Source: Planctomycetaceae bacterium (GTDB taxonomy: Bacteria; Planctomycetota; Planctomycetia; Pirellulales; Pirellulaceae). From it: a stretch of DNA of 46,477 nucleotides. The notes beneath the pieces are model-generated. The model worked only from the letters and a program-made list of their open reading frames with translations, did not search any database and was not told where the DNA came from. Positions 34,427 through 44,700 of the stretch are shown here, one piece after another. Where the stretch lies: contig PBNZ01000020.1 in assembly GCA_002723275.1 (NCBI GenBank), positions 33,709 through 80,185 of the forward strand. The letters are read 5' to 3'. The translations under genes were made by a program, and so were the position numbers. Within the stretch, counting starts at the first letter, position 1; every line of letters begins with the position of its first letter.

Positions 34427-34942
34427 CTACGTTTCTTTGACCACTTGCTGAATAATCTGCTCATCGTAGATCTGAAAACCGGCGCGCTGGTAGTTGGACA
34501 GCGCGGCCGGATGATCCAGGTCACAAGTGTGCACCCAGACTCGTCGCGGCTGATAGGACCAGGCTCTCTCCACCACCCACTGAAGAAAGTATTTCCCGAT
34601 CCCCTGCCCAATGAATTCCGGGAACAGTCCAAAATAGGCCAACTCAACCTGTTGGTCACGACGCCGATCGAGCTCTGCAAAGCCGGCTGCTCGATCTCCC
34701 ACCGATAATTCATGGACCTCAATCAGTTCATTTCTCAGGATGACTTCCAATTCATCGGGAGCCATTAAATTCCGGTCAATCCACTGATAATCTCGACCTA
34801 CGGAATTGTACAGATACAAGTACTCTTCCACGGTCGGCCGTACCTTTCGTGACACGGAAAGATCTTCCCGTGGCGGCTCGACCGCATCCTCAGGGGCCGC
34901 CAGCATTTCCAAATAGGTAGTTTTCGTCGCAACATGCTTCAT
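34427..34942 (-). CDS. GNAT-family N-acetyltransferase
   Basis: The GNAT acetyl-CoA-binding motif is visible as FPEFIGQGIGKYFLQWVV (motif A, Q/R-x-x-G-x-G), preceded by the strand VELAYFGL and followed by VHTCDLDHPAALSNYQRAGF (motif B), the usual family end. Acetylated substrate unknown; cytoplasmic. The start is uncertain: ATG 34942 begins KHVATKTTYLEML and is preferred, and in-frame ATGs at 34963 and 35029 would overlap the leader of the divergent membrane-fusion gene. It is convergent with gpgS and unlikely to be part of the solute cluster. Confidence 0.88.
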   Translation of the reverse strand: MKHVATKTTYLEMLAAPEDAVEPPREDLSVSRKVRPTVEEYLYLYNSVGRDYQWIDRNLMAPDELEVILRNELIEVHELSVGDRAAGFAELDRRRDQQVELAYFGLFPEFIGQGIGKYFLQWVVERAWSYQPRRVWVHTCDLDHPAALSNYQRAGFQIYDEQIIQQVVKET

Positions 34943-35089
34943 GAAATTCTCGCGCCTCGGCATGCAATAGGGTTCGCCAATTATACGAAACAACCGGATT
35001 GCGTTGCACACGCGTTCCGGCTTGATCACAATGAAGATTCGCTTCCAGCGACGCCAGGCAGATCGACTGGAACCAGAAAGGAATTAAAC

Positions 35090-36250
35090 GTGCCCCGCTC
35101 CCTGACTCTATCGCTCACTTTCTGTCTCGCCTGTGTTCTATCCTCGCTCGACATCCAAGCGGAGGTGACCCTGACACATGATGGAATCGTGGTGAGTTCA
35201 AAGGTCGAGGCCATTGCCAGCCCGGTAAGCGCGACGGTCATGAGAATTGCTGTAGCAGGAAGTCGCGTCAAGCAAGGCGATTTGCTGCTCGTCCTCGACG
35301 ATTCATCGCTGAACAGTTCTTTAGAAAAACAAGAACAAGCGGCAACGACCGCGGCAGCGTCACTGGCGAGAGCCAAGCAAGAACTGAACTCCTTGATCCA
35401 AGAACAGGCTTTGGATGTTCAAATTGCCGACCGCGAAATTGAATTAGCCGAGTTAGACAAGCAAACATCTCTGGGACCTGAAGGAAAACATCAACAATCG
35501 ATCAACGATGCGAAGGCGAAGCTCGAACGAGCAAAACTTGCCCTCAAACTTGCCGAACTTCGTTACGAACCCTATCACGAGGAATCCGAGGAAAAGTCGA
35601 CTGAGGCTGCCGTCGCGGCAAAACTAGCAGTCGCCATTGCCCAAGACGATGTCACCCGTGCTTCACGTCAGCTTACAAGACTGAAGGGACATGACACCCA
35701 ACATCTTGAGGCAACCCTGGAACTATCGATCCTTAAGGGTAAGTTGAATCGGCTGAGAATCATCCGAGAGCATGTCGCCACCAAACTGAGCGTTGAAAAG
35801 ATTGTGGAAACGCGCACGCGCGCTCTCGCATCGATCACCAAACGTCTCCAGCAACTCGAGGAATCGGTCGCCCAATGCCAAATCTTTGCCCCCTACGACG
35901 GAGTCGTCCAAGGCCCCAACAACAATGGCGAGATCCCTCAGATCGGGAGTTTCCTTCGGAAGGACAGTCCGGTTATTACTTTTATTAGAACCGACTCGAT
36001 GGAGCTTGAACTCCGCATTTCTGAAACCGACGTTGCCCGAGTTGATGTCGGACAAAACGTCAAGATTCGATTAGGCGAGTCTCCAGAAGAACCGATCCGA
36101 GGCCAGGTCGCTCGAATTTATCGCAGCTCAGCCGGTGACATCGGCGATTCCGTTAGCGAGGAGTACAACGTGCGAATTTCTCTCCAAAAAGACCATCCTG
36201 CGTTGCGTCTGGGCTTGAAGGTCAAGGCGGACATTGAAGCCGCCCAATAG
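35090..36250 (+). CDS. Periplasmic membrane-fusion-type protein (HlyD/RND adaptor-like)
   Basis: A signal peptide (residues about 1-25, ending DIQAE) is followed by the first half of a lipoyl-like domain (VEAIASPVSATVMRIAVAGSRVKQGDLLLVLDD, read in parts), a long coiled coil (about 75-255) and the second lipoyl half (IFAPYDGVVQGP). A beta-barrel ends with RISETDVARVDVGQNVKIRLG. This is the standard adaptor layout of efflux systems. Start is GTG 35090 with AAAGGA 7 bases upstream; the frame is open upstream but not coding-like. No inner-membrane pump or outer-membrane channel gene is adjacent, so partners must be elsewhere. The coiled coil is rather long for the 386-residue length. Confidence 0.88.
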   Translation: MPRSLTLSLTFCLACVLSSLDIQAEVTLTHDGIVVSSKVEAIASPVSATVMRIAVAGSRVKQGDLLLVLDDSSLNSSLEKQEQAATTAAASLARAKQELNSLIQEQALDVQIADREIELAELDKQTSLGPEGKHQQSINDAKAKLERAKLALKLAELRYEPYHEESEEKSTEAAVAAKLAVAIAQDDVTRASRQLTRLKGHDTQHLEATLELSILKGKLNRLRIIREHVATKLSVEKIVETRTRALASITKRLQQLEESVAQCQIFAPYDGVVQGPNNNGEIPQIGSFLRKDSPVITFIRTDSMELELRISETDVARVDVGQNVKIRLGESPEEPIRGQVARIYRSSAGDIGDSVSEEYNVRISLQKDHPALRLGLKVKADIEAAQ

Positions 36251-36317
36251 CCCCGTCTTCGCTTCGCAGACCGACCGGTGGCTGCGTTTCCCCCTTCGAA
36301 AGCCCCCGACAGCTCCA

Positions 36318-37796
36318 TCATTTTTTCGGAACTCTGTCTTTCGGATAACGCGGAGCACCTCCGGAATAGGGATACTCATCAAACTTCTCCCCGCCTCCAA
36401 CGGCGCGAGGATCCTTCGCCTCGACGAGTTCCGCCATCAACTGTTTCTCGAGCTGAGCCTCTACCTCAGCGTATTGATTTTGCCCAGCAACATTCTTCAA
36501 TTGGTGTGGATCCAAACGCAAGTCATAGAGTTCTCGCGCCGGTCGCATGCCAAATGCCGCTTCGAAGAGAGCGCGATGATGTTCATCCTTATCACGGTGG
36601 TCGATCATATAGTTTTTGGTCGGTCCATTATCAACGTCACCGTACCAACATCCGCGCAAGAAGGCCTTTTGGTAGTTTGGCGTTCCAGCAGGCCATCGGT
36701 CAGGTCGCAGATTCTTGATGTACAAGAAATCGTCAGTCCGGATCGCGCGCATCGGCGTTCCACCTGAATCGGGCGCTTCCTGGGAGGGAACGTGTCGCTC
36801 TTTACCAATCAAGACATGGGGACGGGGAACATAGGTAGATTCTCCTGCAAGCCGCCCCAATAGGCTCCGTCCCGTCATCACTTGCGGAACATCAATACCG
36901 GCAATCTCAAGAAAAGTCGGAGCTAGATCAGTAAGGCTAACGAAATCGTCAACCGTCCTGCCGCCCTCAAAACGCTGTGGAAAACTCATCACCAAGGGAA
37001 CCTGTGCACCCATGTCATAAAGATTCCCCTTGCAGCGAGGAAACGGCATACCATGGTCACCGGTCATGACAACAATCGTATTTTTGTCGAGCCCGTGTTG
37101 CTTCAACATTTCCAGCAGCTGTCCCACTTCTCGATCGAATCGCTGAACTTCAAAGAAGTAATCAGCAACATCGCCGCGAACCTCTGGACTATCGGGAAAA
37201 CAAGCCGGCACTCGAATTTTGTCTAAGGGAATGCCGCTGGCAGCTCCGGAGCCAAGCTCATAGCCACGATGGGGATCCGAGCTTCCAAACCAGAAACAGA
37301 AAGGAGCGTCCACCGGTCTTTCATCGAGAAACCGCTTGAAGTCTCGAAAACGTTTTCCCGCAGGGTTCTGCGTCCTGCCGCCCGCTCTCACATCCCCCGG
37401 GCCCCAACCTTTACGTGTGAAGCCAACGTGATAACCCGCTTCCGCTAAGAGGTCGGTGTAGAGTGGGAAACGACTCCGTAAAGGACCGTAAAGATTCGCA
37501 CTTTCTTCAAGACGCCAATGGTACTGGCCCGTAGTGATCGCCGCCCGAGACGGCGTACACGAGGGTGAGGAGACAAAGGCGCGCGTGAACAATACGCCAT
37601 CCTTCGCCAATTGGTCAAAGGTTTTTGTGGATACCACGGGGTCTCCGTAAGCTCCCGCATGCCATCCCCAATCGTCAGCGATCGCGAACAGGATATTGGG
37701 ACGTTCTGAGGCGAGCAACGAGTGACTGCTGCACACCCAGCACAACGCCACACTCAACAGACCAATCAAACAGGAAACTCTAGAGTTGGCGAACAT
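36318..37796 (-). CDS. Secreted sulfatase (formylglycine type, heparan N-sulfatase-like)
   Basis: The enzyme hydrolyses sulfate esters or sulfamates. A signal peptide (residues 1-30, ending LLAS) precedes RPNILFAIADDWGWHAGAYG with the metal-binding Asp pair. The catalytic cysteine is C80 in SPSCTPSRAAITTG, to be turned into formylglycine. Further signatures are MTGDHGMPFPRCKGNLYD and the C-terminal ELYDLRLDPHQLKNVAG. The TGDHGMPFPRCKGNLYD pattern is like heparan N-sulfatase/S1_8 relatives; substrate not certain. The start at 37796 has GAGGAG 12 bases upstream and overlaps the end of the upstream sulfatase gene by 17 bases, so they are likely made from one mRNA. A formylglycine-generating enzyme is not in this window. 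Confidence 0.93.
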   Translation of the reverse strand: MFANSRVSCLIGLLSVALCWVCSSHSLLASERPNILFAIADDWGWHAGAYGDPVVSTKTFDQLAKDGVLFTRAFVSSPSCTPSRAAITTGQYHWRLEESANLYGPLRSRFPLYTDLLAEAGYHVGFTRKGWGPGDVRAGGRTQNPAGKRFRDFKRFLDERPVDAPFCFWFGSSDPHRGYELGSGAASGIPLDKIRVPACFPDSPEVRGDVADYFFEVQRFDREVGQLLEMLKQHGLDKNTIVVMTGDHGMPFPRCKGNLYDMGAQVPLVMSFPQRFEGGRTVDDFVSLTDLAPTFLEIAGIDVPQVMTGRSLLGRLAGESTYVPRPHVLIGKERHVPSQEAPDSGGTPMRAIRTDDFLYIKNLRPDRWPAGTPNYQKAFLRGCWYGDVDNGPTKNYMIDHRDKDEHHRALFEAAFGMRPARELYDLRLDPHQLKNVAGQNQYAEVEAQLEKQLMAELVEAKDPRAVGGGEKFDEYPYSGGAPRYPKDRVPKK

Positions 37797-39477
37797 AAGC
37801 GTAATAGGCTCCTCGGACGCGATCATCGGGACCGGTCAAGTAAGTTTGTAGTTGAGTTTTTCCAGGTTGAAGCTTCACACGGAATCGTGTGCTGGATTGC
37901 ATCGGGTCGAGCATTTCCTCGAGCTCCTGACCCTGAATCGTTAACCGCGCATGCTTCGCCTCAATCGGCCGCTCGAGATGCTCCGGCCAGCGACTGATCA
38001 CGATTTCATATTCACCGGACTCAAGCACCTCAATCGCCCAGGGTCCATTTTTCATGGCACCGGATTTGACCATATTTTGGTGCCACGGCGTGCTTCCCTG
38101 AACGAGCCAGTCATGTGCGGTCAAACGCGTTCTCGGCTCGGCATCTGATCCAATTTGAATATGAACGGTACGTTCCATCGACGGCTCTAATGATTTCCAC
38201 CACCCTTCATAGGCCTGTCGCAATTTGCCGACAACTTCGGGATGCTCAATCGCAACATTCTGAGACTGCTGCGGATCTTGGCGCATATCGAAGAGCTGCT
38301 CACCATTCACCAGACGCCATTGGTCGGTCATGACTGCCGATTTCCGCCATTTCTCCGGATGGAGGATACGCTGCGAGTGCACGAACAAAGTGCGATCTCG
38401 AAGACGATCTTGATCTCCCTTTAAAATGGACACGAGACTGGTTCCGTCAGCGACCGGTCCATCGATTGCCAGAACATCACACAGCTCCGTCAACGTAGGG
38501 CGCAGATCAATATGAGCGGTCAACTGATCAACGTCTTTACCGCCCTCAATTCCGCCCTTGGGCCAATGAATAAAGAACGGGACGCGATGTCCGCCATCGT
38601 ACTCAGATCCCTTTTTACCACGCATCCCGGCCGAGAAGACTTTATCACCAGCGGCCGTGCCATTGTCGGTGGTGAAGATAAAGATGGTATTGTCCCAAAG
38701 CTGTTGCTCCTTCAAGTAGGCAACGAGATTGCCAACGTTTTCATCGATATTGGCAATCATCCCCAAGAATCGACTAGGACCGTCACCTGCCTCGACGTAG
38801 GGAGCACTGTATTTTTCATCCACTAGAAATGGACCATGGGGCGCATTCGTTGACAGGTAAACAAAGAATGGATCCTGACGATGTTGATGAATAAATTTCT
38901 GGGCTTCGCGAAACCAGACGTCAGTGCAATACCCATCAAACTTCTCAACCTGCCCCTGTCGCCAATAGGTATCGTCGAAATAGTCGTTACCAAAATAATC
39001 CGGTGTCTGTCCGACGCCCCCGCCACCATGGTAGACGACACTTTGAAAGCCCTGATCCTGGGGTCGGGTGGGATAGGCATCGCCAAGATGCCATTTGCCA
39101 AACATGCCTGTCTGATAACCCGCTGCTGACAGAATCTCTGCAATGGTGAGCTCTTCGGGCGCCATCAATGACCGGCCACAGATCGTATGCCACACGCCGG
39201 TCTTGGTCGAATAACGTCCACTCAAAAGAGCCGACCGTGTCGGTGAACAAGTTGGATCGACGTGGTAATTGGTGAGACGCACGGATGCCGCATGCAACTG
39301 GTCCAGATTTGGTGTTTTCAGCAACGGATTTCCGTGGGCCGAAACATCACCGTACCCCTGATCATCCGTAATGATCAAAATAACATTAGGTTTTTCTTCT
39401 GCCGGCGCAAGTCGAAAAAAGACCAGTGCCAAGGTCACCGTCATCAGGGTACGTGTTCTCAGGAATCGACAGACCAT
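37780..39477 (-). CDS. Secreted arylsulfatase-type sulfatase
   Basis: A signal peptide (residues 1-26) is followed by KPNVILIITDDQGYGDVSAHG with the metal-binding Asp pair and the catalytic site C77 in TCSPTRSALLSGRY. FGKWHLG, TTDNGTAAG and the C-terminal LFDMRQDPQQSQNVA follow in family order. A C-terminal beta-rich addition of about 120 residues (from WLVQGSTPWHQN) lies beyond the usual sulfatase fold, as in many planctomycete sulfatases. GGAG lies 8 bases before the ATG. First gene of a two-sulfatase pair; the second overlaps its end. Substrate is not defined by sequence. Probably periplasmic or secreted, working on sulfated algal or animal polysaccharides. Confidence 0.94.
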   Translation of the reverse strand: MVCRFLRTRTLMTVTLALVFFRLAPAEEKPNVILIITDDQGYGDVSAHGNPLLKTPNLDQLHAASVRLTNYHVDPTCSPTRSALLSGRYSTKTGVWHTICGRSLMAPEELTIAEILSAAGYQTGMFGKWHLGDAYPTRPQDQGFQSVVYHGGGGVGQTPDYFGNDYFDDTYWRQGQVEKFDGYCTDVWFREAQKFIHQHRQDPFFVYLSTNAPHGPFLVDEKYSAPYVEAGDGPSRFLGMIANIDENVGNLVAYLKEQQLWDNTIFIFTTDNGTAAGDKVFSAGMRGKKGSEYDGGHRVPFFIHWPKGGIEGGKDVDQLTAHIDLRPTLTELCDVLAIDGPVADGTSLVSILKGDQDRLRDRTLFVHSQRILHPEKWRKSAVMTDQWRLVNGEQLFDMRQDPQQSQNVAIEHPEVVGKLRQAYEGWWKSLEPSMERTVHIQIGSDAEPRTRLTAHDWLVQGSTPWHQNMVKSGAMKNGPWAIEVLESGEYEIVISRWPEHLERPIEAKHARLTIQGQELEEMLDPMQSSTRFRVKLQPGKTQLQTYLTGPDDRVRGAYYAYVRQL

Positions 39478-39610
39478 TCAATTATCTCCAGATCGCGACA
39501 AAAGTTCCTTGGAAGTTTATTTTAGCCGAGTTTCCTGCCTGATATAATTCACCGCCTGCATCGGAAACGATTAAGTTCCCCAAGACCGCAAGCCTAAGCC
39601 CGAGGGTAGC

Positions 39611-40861
39611 ATGAGACATTCCTGCATCCACACAAGTCATTTACGACGCACGTGTTCACGGTTTCTCCCCGTATTGTGTCGCGTGACGGCCCCAAAAGGG
39701 GTGCCGCTTGCGTTGCTACTCGGCTGCCTCTCCATCACTCGGGCTGCCGCACCAGACTTTGAGCGTCAGCCTATCGACGAAGAAATCAAGGTCGGATATG
39801 GGATTGCCATTGGACATGTCGATGACGACGAACGACCCGATATTTTGATCGCCGACAAGACGGAAATTGCCTGGTATCAGAACCCTGGCAGCCGCAACCA
39901 ACCGTGGCCACGACACGTCATGGCCCGCAACCTTACTCCCCGCGACAATGTCTGCATCGCAGCACGTGATTTGGATGGAGACGGCCTAGTCGAGGTCGCC
40001 GTTGGCGCGAATTGGAATCCTGGGGAAACAACCGACCCTGAGAAGAGTGGCGCTCTGTTTTATTTAAAGCGACCGACCGATCCCACCGCAGCCTGGACGC
40101 CCGTTACTATCGTTCCGCACGATCCGACGGTCCATCGCATGCATTGGGTCAAAACAGCAAGCGATCGATATGCCTTGGTTGTATTGCCGCTGCATGGCCG
40201 CGGAAATCGCAATGGCGAGGGAGATCCCGTGCGGGTCCAGGCCTATCTCATCAACCCTGCTGATGGATCATCACGCGAACCCATCACCGTCGACGAGTCG
40301 ATGCACATGACACACAACTTTGAAATTGTAAATACGGGCGAGGCGAGTGAAAGTTTACTGCTTGCAGGCCGCGAGGGTCTTCGTTATCTGACCCGCACCG
40401 GCACTCCACTGTCCGTCTCACAACCTGTCAGCCGCGGTGCAGGCGAGGTACGTTTTATCGACGTCGACCCCAATCGCCACGAAGCCACCGCAATTGAACC
40501 GATGCATGGCAGTGATGTTGTGCTCTATCAGCAACAAGACGACGGCTCTTTCCGTCGGATCCTTGTCGACACGGGACTCAATCAAGGACATGCCCTGATC
40601 GCCGATGATTTTCTCGGCCTAGGTCGCGACCAGATTGTAGCGGGATGGCGAAATCCCGACTCAGACGGCAAAGTCGGGGTGCGGTTCTACGTCCCCAATG
40701 AAGCTGGAGACCGTTGGGAAAAACACGTCCTAGACGACAACCAAATGGCGTGTGAGGATCTACGTGCAGCGGATCTCGATGGCGACGGCAAACCCGACAT
40801 CATTGCGGCCGGTCGAGCCACCGAGAATCTGGTCGTCTATTGGAACGATACCGATCGTTAG
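39611..40861 (+). CDS. Secreted FG-GAP/VCBS-repeat protein
   Basis: A signal peptide with a long basic lead (cleavage near ITRAAA, about residue 46) precedes several FG-GAP-type beta-propeller repeats. Calcium-binding loops are visible as ARDLDGDGLVEVAVG (about residue 118) and AADLDGDGKPDIIAAG (about 387). Other blades (HVDDDERPDILIAD, DDFLGLGRDQIVAGW) follow the same pattern. The 416 residues make one propeller. No enzymatic residue is apparent; such domains often bind partners or glycans. GAGGG lies just before the ATG. It is divergent from the sulfatase pair, and its stop codon overlaps that of nagB on the other strand by 4 bases. A TATAAT-like box is seen at 39543, with a poor -35. Confidence 0.85.
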   Translation: MRHSCIHTSHLRRTCSRFLPVLCRVTAPKGVPLALLLGCLSITRAAAPDFERQPIDEEIKVGYGIAIGHVDDDERPDILIADKTEIAWYQNPGSRNQPWPRHVMARNLTPRDNVCIAARDLDGDGLVEVAVGANWNPGETTDPEKSGALFYLKRPTDPTAAWTPVTIVPHDPTVHRMHWVKTASDRYALVVLPLHGRGNRNGEGDPVRVQAYLINPADGSSREPITVDESMHMTHNFEIVNTGEASESLLLAGREGLRYLTRTGTPLSVSQPVSRGAGEVRFIDVDPNRHEATAIEPMHGSDVVLYQQQDDGSFRRILVDTGLNQGHALIADDFLGLGRDQIVAGWRNPDSDGKVGVRFYVPNEAGDRWEKHVLDDNQMACEDLRAADLDGDGKPDIIAAGRATENLVVYWNDTDR

Positions 40862-41694
40862 CTTTCGAGATACCGATCAACGATCGATTTTTTCCGGAAG
40901 TGGGGCCGTGGCACGGTCTGAGGCGCGCCAGGCTGTTTGTCCTGGATCCACCGATAATAGTCGGTCATCGTCAACTCGGCTGCCGCTCCTGAGTCCACCA
41001 GACAGATCACGTCTTGATGCAGCTGTAAAGCACTTGCCGTGATCATACTTGTGACCGGGCCTTCGATTGCCGCGGCCACAGCCTTGGCTTTATTGTCACC
41101 ACTGGCGAGCATCAAAATACGATCGGCTTCCAGGATCGTGCCGACCCCCATGGTGATCGCATAGATTGGCACATCCTCGGGTTTATCGAAGAAACGGGCG
41201 TTATCCTCAATCGTTGACTGAGCCAGCGTCTTAATCCGAGTGCGAGAGCCCAACGAACTGGACGGTTCGTTGAAGGCGATATGCCCATCGGTGCCAATCC
41301 CAAGAATCTGTAAATCAATTCCACCAGAATCGACAATCCGCTGTTCATACCACTGGCAGAACGCCTCGTAATTATCCGTGGTTCCCGACGGAATATAGAT
41401 ATTCTGCGCCGGAATATTGATGTACTGAAACAGATTGTGGTGCATGAAGTAGTGGTAGCTCTGCGGGTTGTTACGAGTCAGCCCCACATACTCGTCAAGG
41501 TTGAAGGTCGTAACCTGAGAGAAATCCAGCCCCTCATTGCGATGAAGTCGCACCAATTCCTTGTACAACGACAAGGGAGTGCTACCTGTTGCTAGTCCCA
41601 ACACTGCATTGGGTTTTGCGTTGAGCGTCTTGGCGACCACCTGCGCGGCCGCCTTGCTCATTTCGTCATAGGATTCACTAATCAGAACTTCCAT
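40858..41694 (-). CDS. nagB: Glucosamine-6-phosphate deaminase
   Basis: NagB converts glucosamine 6-phosphate to fructose 6-phosphate and ammonia, the entry of amino sugars into glycolysis. Signatures: LGLATGSTPLSLY at the start, the catalytic Asp in FNLDEYVGL (D67), and LGIGTDGHIAFNEP with D136 and H138. The 278 residues match the family. A GAGGA site lies just upstream of the ATG. It lies 25 bases after the large propeller/cytochrome c gene in the same direction and may be co-transcribed with it. With the adjacent sulfatases this suggests use of sulfated amino-sugar polymers. Confidence 0.96.
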   Translation of the reverse strand: MEVLISESYDEMSKAAAQVVAKTLNAKPNAVLGLATGSTPLSLYKELVRLHRNEGLDFSQVTTFNLDEYVGLTRNNPQSYHYFMHHNLFQYINIPAQNIYIPSGTTDNYEAFCQWYEQRIVDSGGIDLQILGIGTDGHIAFNEPSSSLGSRTRIKTLAQSTIEDNARFFDKPEDVPIYAITMGVGTILEADRILMLASGDNKAKAVAAAIEGPVTSMITASALQLHQDVICLVDSGAAAELTMTDYYRWIQDKQPGAPQTVPRPHFRKKSIVDRYLES

Positions 41695-41719
41695 TTGTTC
41701 CTCAATTGGAAAAAGTCAT

Positions 41720-44700
41720 TTATTGAAACATGAGATCGTCCGGATTACCCCGCGACAGTAGGTAGGTCAGGAGATCCAGCATTTCGTCTCGATTTAAGTT
41801 GTCCAGCAACTTGTCGGGCATCAACGATGTCGGAGACGGTGTCATTTCTTCGACGTCTTCCCGTTTTACAACGGCAATCTGGCTGGCATCTTCAGCATTT
41901 ATCTGGACGGTCAGTTGCTCCTCATCTTCCGCGACGATCCGCCCCGTAACGACAAGGCCTTGTGCCGTTTCAATGATGTTCGCCCGATATTGATCGGAAA
42001 TAACCTTACTGGGTTCGACAAGAGCATCCGCCAGGTCACGGATACTGAAACGCCCACTTACGCTGGTGAGATCAGGTCCCGTTGCGCCCCCCCGGCCATC
42101 GAAACGGTGGCAGGTCATACACTTAGCAGCTGCGAACATTTTCTTGCCATTTTCAAAATTACGGCCCGTGAAACCGCCCGAAGCAGCAGCCACGACATCG
42201 TCGACGGTCCAGGCTTTCCCGGGACCTTGGGGCTTTGGTAGCTCTTCTTCCTTCGGCGGCGGGGGTGGACTACTCGCTTCCAGGGCTGCCCGCTCATCCT
42301 CCGATAGATTTGCCAGAGCTTCGTTGCGAATTTTGTCGATGAAGCCCACATAGCTGGCACCGCCGCTTCGTTGTTTGGCCTTTTCCAACCAATCAAAATA
42401 CTTTTGGCGTTCTTCGAGAGTCCATCCGTATCGCATATTCCTCAACATGAAAGCGTACTGCAGTTTCTGTAGCTCTGGATGATTCGCCAACATATTGGCA
42501 ATCGTGCTGCCATAACCACGATTTCGCGCCAGCAACTTTTCCATTTCCTCGGACTGCATCTCGTAGGACTCATCCATGAGAGCCAGCGATTTCTGCACAA
42601 CGCCCGGTGCGTTCAAGTAAACCAACACTCGAGCTAATTCCTGATTCACATTGTGATCTTTCCCGGGGAAGCTGGGATTGAGTTCGCCAACAATCTTGGC
42701 ACTCGTTTGCTGATCGGGTCGACCTAGCCGGATAAAGACAAGCGAGTAAGCCCGCAACAAATCTAACTGCTGGGACTCGGTCAAATTCTGGAAGGCGATA
42801 TCGAGAAGGGCTTCCAGCGCTGCATCTCGCAGGTCATTTCGCACATCCGCGTCATCCTTGAATTGCTGACTTCCCGCTCTCGCCAGCGAAACAACCGCTT
42901 GAATTCGATTGGACGCTCCCTTTTCATCCTTTAATCGCTTCAGCCATTGGCGTACGTCTTGATGAGCCAGAGCAACCGAGGCGGCATAACGAATGTGCCG
43001 ATCGTCGTGTCCCAAAGAGTTCCAAACGAGGTCCATCGCTTCAACATTGTCAGCGGCAATGCTCTGGGTGTGATGAAACTCCTCCAACTCACGACGCAAG
43101 GCCCGTAATTCGGCGCCCTCTTGATCATGTCCATCGACGAGCTTGGTGCTTTCGTCTCCCACGTAAGTAACACGATAGAGAGCCGACTGAGTTCCTCGTC
43201 CGCCTACGGTGAAATACATGGCTCCGTCGTCACCAATCACTGCGTCGGTGAGAGGTAACGCACCGCGGGAGACAAACTCTTCCTTTTCACCAACATAACT
43301 GGAACCTTCCGGCTTCAGATGAACGGCATACATGGTCCCGAAGGTCCAATCGAGCAAATACAAGGCTCGCTGATACTTTTCGGGAAACTTAGCGCCCGTT
43401 CCAAAGGTGACACCGACCGGAGAACCAGGCCCGAGATCAACAGCAGCAGGCAGACTGTCGACAAAGTAATTCGGCCATTTCCCGGTGCCGCTTCTCCAAC
43501 CGAATTCGCTCCCGCTGGTGGCGTGCACCGCGCGCGTCGGTCGATACCAGGGAGTCCCCATGTCCCATTCCATGTCAGCATCGTAGGCAAACAATTCACC
43601 GTCGGGATTAAAGTCCATGTCATACGGATTGCGATAGCCAATACTCACGATTTCCCACGATTTCCCATCGGGGTCTGTCTTGGCAATCCATCCACCGGGC
43701 GCGAGACGACCTCGGGCGTGTCCTCGGGCATCCCATTGACGTGGCAGCAACAGATCTTCGCCCCAATTCGAAGGGACTCGGCTTGCCGCAAAATCCTTGG
43801 GAGGATTCGTGTGGTTACCGCAAATCACGTACAGCGATTCACCGTCGGGTGACAGCCGAATCGCGTGTGGACCATGCTCTCCACCTCCCAGGAACTCACT
43901 TAACTTGACAAGCTCATCATATTGATCGTCGCCGTTGGTATCTCGGGCTCGATAAAAACCGCTGCCGGGACCACCGTTTACAGAAAAGTAGAGACTGTCG
44001 AATGCCTCCAACATGCCCTGTGCGGAACTTATATCGAGATCGAGTCGTTCGACACAGGTCGGTTGATCGGTACCAATGGGTGAAGGAGTAATCCGATAGA
44101 TGCCCGTATTGCCCTGATCGCTAGATAATAATCGACCGCGGCTGTCTTTGGTTAAACACACCCAAGAACCCTGTTCGTTTTTAGGCACCGTATACAACAG
44201 CTCGATCTTAAATCCTGGCTGTAGCACAAAGGTATTCGCATCGGTCGAGGCGACTTTGGCTCCGCCCGCAAAGACATCGCCCCACGGATTACTTCCAAGA
44301 ACGCCAACAACCCGAGCCGTTAACCAATCACTCGAATCACGTGTCTTCGCAACCTGCCAACTGCCATCCGTCGCGATGGCAGCTTTCTTGCCAAGCTTCA
44401 ACTCGCCGATCAAACCCGCCGCACTGCCGTCATTGCGAGCTTCAACTTCCAGCACGTTCTTGCCGCGCTTGAGCGCTCGCGTGACATCCACTCGGACGGG
44501 GTCTGTCCACTCGGTGCTGGCGGCGACTTCTTGGCCATTCAGATAGACGCGCATTCGATTGTCACAGGTCATCACAAGCGAAGCTCGTTTCGCCTGGCTC
44601 TCAAACTCCTTGCGAAACACGAGTTCTTTCGCATCTTGAAGATCACCCGCCCCCCAAATCCACTTCGCATTGTCGCTCGGTCCTTCCGTTTCTTTGTCGG

